From positions 1 through 14,622 of the forward strand of contig JBBRYN010000076.1 of assembly GCA_038237645.1 (NCBI GenBank): 14,622 nucleotides of DNA. The letters run 5' to 3'. The position numbers and the translations under genes were made by a program. The number at the start of each line of letters is the position of its first letter. The stretch's first letter is position 1. The notes beneath the pieces are model-generated. The model was given only the letters and a program-made list of their open reading frames with translations. It was not told the origin of the DNA and did no database searches. Source of the stretch: QHCA01 sp038237645. Lineage in GTDB: Bacteria > Actinomycetota > Actinomycetes > Mycobacteriales > QHCA01. Shown here one piece after another: positions 14,307-14,622 of the stretch.

Positions 14307-14481
14307 TCCGCTGAGCTCATCTCGGCTCGGCGATTGTCCAGGATGTGGGATGGCTCGGCGCGCCTGTGCACAAGCCGGCCTCGGCCCGCTGTTCGACGGC
14401 AACATCCCACAGCGATGTGTCGCTCTGGTTGGGCAAAGCTCAGACAGCTACGGACCACATCTATTGCTGGCAAGCCTGGGC
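14307..14481. other. intergenic region between leuA leader and IS element
   Basis: No gene is recognised on either strand. The only structure seen is a 9-bp inverted repeat, TGTGGGATG (14345-14353) and CATCCCACA (14403-14411), separated by 49 bp. It could be an operator-like or chance repeat upstream of the leuA promoter. Confidence 0.4.
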
Positions 14482-14485
14482 GTAA
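14482..14485. repeat. possible terminal end (GTAA) of an IS66-family element
   Basis: IS66-family terminal repeats characteristically begin with GTAA. A GTAA occurs here reading inward, 10 bp past the transposase stop codon, a plausible distance. The other end is outside the window, so the repeat cannot be verified. Confidence 0.35.
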
Positions 14486-14494
14486 CTAGTCAGG

Positions 14495-14622
14495 TCAGTG
14501 AATTGCGGGCAGCCATGGTCGTCCCTCGGTGAGCATGACGAGGGTGTCGAAGAAGTGCCGGCCGTGCTTGGCGGCGGTGGACAGGTAGCTGCGTATCGCG
14601 CAGAACTGTTTGGCTCCGGTGA
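14495..14622 (-). CDS. IS66 family transposase, C-terminal end (cut by window edge)
   Basis: The minus strand from the window edge encodes TGAKQFCAIRSYLSTAAKHG followed by DTLVMLTEGRPWLPAIH, then TGA at 14495-14497. This is the characteristic C-terminus of IS66 TnpC transposases (QxFxxIRSYLxTAxKxG...L...GxPWLP). Only about 42 codons are inside the window, so whether the element is intact cannot be told. It points away from the window toward leuA and ends about 200 bp upstream of the leuA leader. Confidence 0.85.
   Translation of the reverse strand, partial: TGAKQFCAIRSYLSTAAKHGRHFFDTLVMLTEGRPWLPAIH

Noticed and set aside
14216..14473. 85-codon minus-strand frame upstream of leuA
   Set aside because: It overlaps the leuA leader, has no family resemblance and no ribosome site.
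12562..14532. 656-codon plus-strand frame over leuA
   Set aside because: Antisense to leuA, with no recognisable motifs and no ribosome site.
1..14622. CRISPR array or tandem repeat array
   Set aside because: No regularly spaced direct repeats were seen on reading through the window.

Overview
This window comes from a high-GC actinobacterium. The signs are GC-rich third codon positions, GTG starts, a mycothiol-dependent formaldehyde dehydrogenase (mycothiol is an actinobacterial thiol), a DUF664/DinB protein, and actinobacterial-style leader-peptide control of branched-chain amino acid genes. The order cannot be fixed from sequence alone. From about position 2222 to the right edge, every intact gene lies on the minus strand, so transcription runs right to left.

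Left flank (1-2832): an alpha/beta hydrolase cut by the window edge (+), a GNAT acetyltransferase (-) and a DinB/DUF664 protein (-). Between and after these lie gene debris: the C-terminus of a second alpha/beta hydrolase carrying a frameshift, the N-terminus of a PLP-dependent threonine-dehydratase-like gene (+), and a frameshifted tyrosine-integrase N-terminus (-) that begins about 57 bp from a tRNA-Glu gene. This looks like the decayed scar of an element that integrated at a tRNA.

Translation block (2833-7572): in transcription order, a short leader peptide (MTGLLIIET) with a Rho-independent terminator, cimA (citramalate synthase), a GNAT acetyltransferase, a fumarylacetoacetate-hydrolase-family gene, gltX, tRNA-Gln(CTG) and tRNA-Glu(CTC). 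The glutamyl-tRNA synthetase thus sits directly upstream of the tRNAs it is expected to charge.

Branched-chain amino acid block (7630-14291): a second leader peptide (MRRGVLILSCRGGA), leuA, an untracked 42-codon small gene, leuB, ilvE, S-(hydroxymethyl)mycothiol dehydrogenase, a frameshifted class-I amidotransferase/gamma-Glu-GABA hydrolase, and an M23 lipoprotein peptidase. Many junctions are 4-nt GTGA/ATGA overlaps, suggesting one translationally coupled operon. LeuA and LeuB act in leucine synthesis, CimA supplies the threonine-independent isoleucine route, and IlvE performs the last transamination of all three branched-chain amino acids. leuCD and ilvBCD are not in the window.

The most notable content is regulatory. 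The two homologous condensing enzymes LeuA and CimA each follow a branched-chain-codon leader peptide, but the apparent mechanisms differ. cimA has a transcription terminator. In leuA, the leader's Leu-Ile-Leu codons (CTCATCCT) are perfectly complementary to the leuA Shine-Dalgarno region (AGGATGAG), suggesting control of translation. The right edge (14495-14622) is the 3' end of an IS66-family transposase.
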